Origin: Parabacteroides sp. PF5-9
GTDB lineage: Bacteria; Bacteroidota; Bacteroidia; Bacteroidales; Tannerellaceae
Assembly (NCBI RefSeq): GCF_029893105.1
Contig: NZ_JARXWG010000026.1
Span: 1 to 53,494, forward strand
Length of the DNA stretch: 53,494 nucleotides
Direction of reading: 5' to 3'
Shown here: piece after piece, positions 53,178 to 53,494 of the stretch
Layout: each line of letters opens with the position of its first letter
How positions within the stretch are numbered: position 1 is the stretch's first letter
Translations under genes and position numbers: made by a program
Notes under the pieces: model-generated
The model's database searches: none
Seen by the model: only the letters and a program-made list of their open reading frames with translations
What the model was told of the DNA's origin: nothing

Positions 53178-53494
53178 TTTAGATCTATTTATTGGTTAAA
53201 AACTATGGAAATGAAAGACAAAGATAATAATATTCTCTGTTCACCTAACCCGTGTTCTACATAAACCAACAAAGAGTTATAGATCTGTTCTACACCATCT
53301 GTATTAAGAACATTGCCTGATTTCCGAAGTATTTGCATCGATTTCCTACACCATCCAATAGAAAGAAACACAGTTTCCAAGTTGTTTTTTTGTTACACCT
53401 GTCCCGTCCTAAAATTGGTTGTCAAGTTTGACTGTTTCTAAGTTTCGAAAAAGACCAAAACACTCATGGTCCTTAAAAGAGTTTACAAACATAG
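53178..53494. other. Upstream region of the DUF1080 gene and possible mobile-element end
   Basis: A TATCTTTG element on the minus strand (53219-53226) is 42 bases before the DUF1080 start. Further right, 53388-53424 contains TTTTTTTGTTACACC, then CCTGTCCCGTCC and GGTTGTCA, which mirrors 67-98. I see no credible gene in the rest. Confidence 0.5.

Overview
The window is chromosomal DNA from an anaerobic gut-type Bacteroidales bacterium. A Parabacteroides-like organism is my best guess, from the overall look of the proteins only. Supporting signs are a SusC/SusD glycan-uptake locus, many lipoproteins, several exact matches to the Bacteroidetes -7 promoter element TAnnTTTG a short distance before start codons, the RprX/RprY two-component pair, diaminopimelate dehydrogenase, a flavodiiron protein and an anaerobic sulfatase-maturase-type radical SAM enzyme. 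I see no rRNA, tRNA, CRISPR array, intact insertion sequence or prophage.

Layout. (1) 306-4413: radical SAM/SPASM enzyme, a Tat-exported TldD-like lipoprotein and a TldE-like partner, closely spaced. (2) 4492-5346, minus strand: a hemolysin III-type membrane protein and a heavy-metal-associated domain protein. (3) 5455-10157: folC, an MFS transporter, ispE and a CARF-nuclease protein of the Card1/Can2 (DUF1887) type. (4) 10285-14023: a PurF-like protein lacking the N-terminal catalytic cysteine, then pepT and gcvT. (5) 14292-25171, minus strand: a polysaccharide utilisation locus with a DUF6377-type membrane regulator, SusC, SusD, a surface glycan-binding protein, a GH30 lipoprotein and a second, related glycan-binding protein; beta-1,6-glucan is the most likely target. 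(6) 25287-27575: a Gfo/Idh/MocA oxidoreductase and an uncharacterised cytoplasmic protein, tail to tail. (7) 28005-35481: an M23 peptidase, a phosphohexomutase, then the run ddh-lgt-flavodiiron protein-nagB. (8) 35851-38143: rprX/rprY. (9) 38255-46942: mnmA, dipeptidyl peptidase III, an AlkD-like protein, nadB and an S9 peptidase. (10) 47126-53177: a LytS/LytTR two-component pair, a long structured non-coding stretch, a hotdog thioesterase with a nitronate monooxygenase-like enzyme, a small basic exported protein and a two-domain DUF1080 lipoprotein.

The most unusual content lies between genes. Four related intergenic elements (87-242, 14071-14161, 27669-27825, 39493-39655) share a leader of about 55 bp followed by palindromic units spaced exactly 22 bp apart. 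A stretch at about 49153-49558 can form a branched set of long nested stems and looks like an undescribed structured RNA. A 120-bp near-perfect inverted repeat lies at 35508-35627. Among the proteins, the Card1-like nuclease without a CRISPR system, the PurF paralogue without its nucleophile and the radical SAM plus secreted TldD/TldE trio deserve the closest look.

All calls were made by reading the sequence; no database search, folding program or profile search was run. Start codons were moved downstream of the longest frame where a promoter element or a signal peptide decided the matter (folC, the Card1-like gene, the Gfo/Idh/MocA gene, mnmA, susD, the distal SusE-like gene, the DUF6377 regulator).
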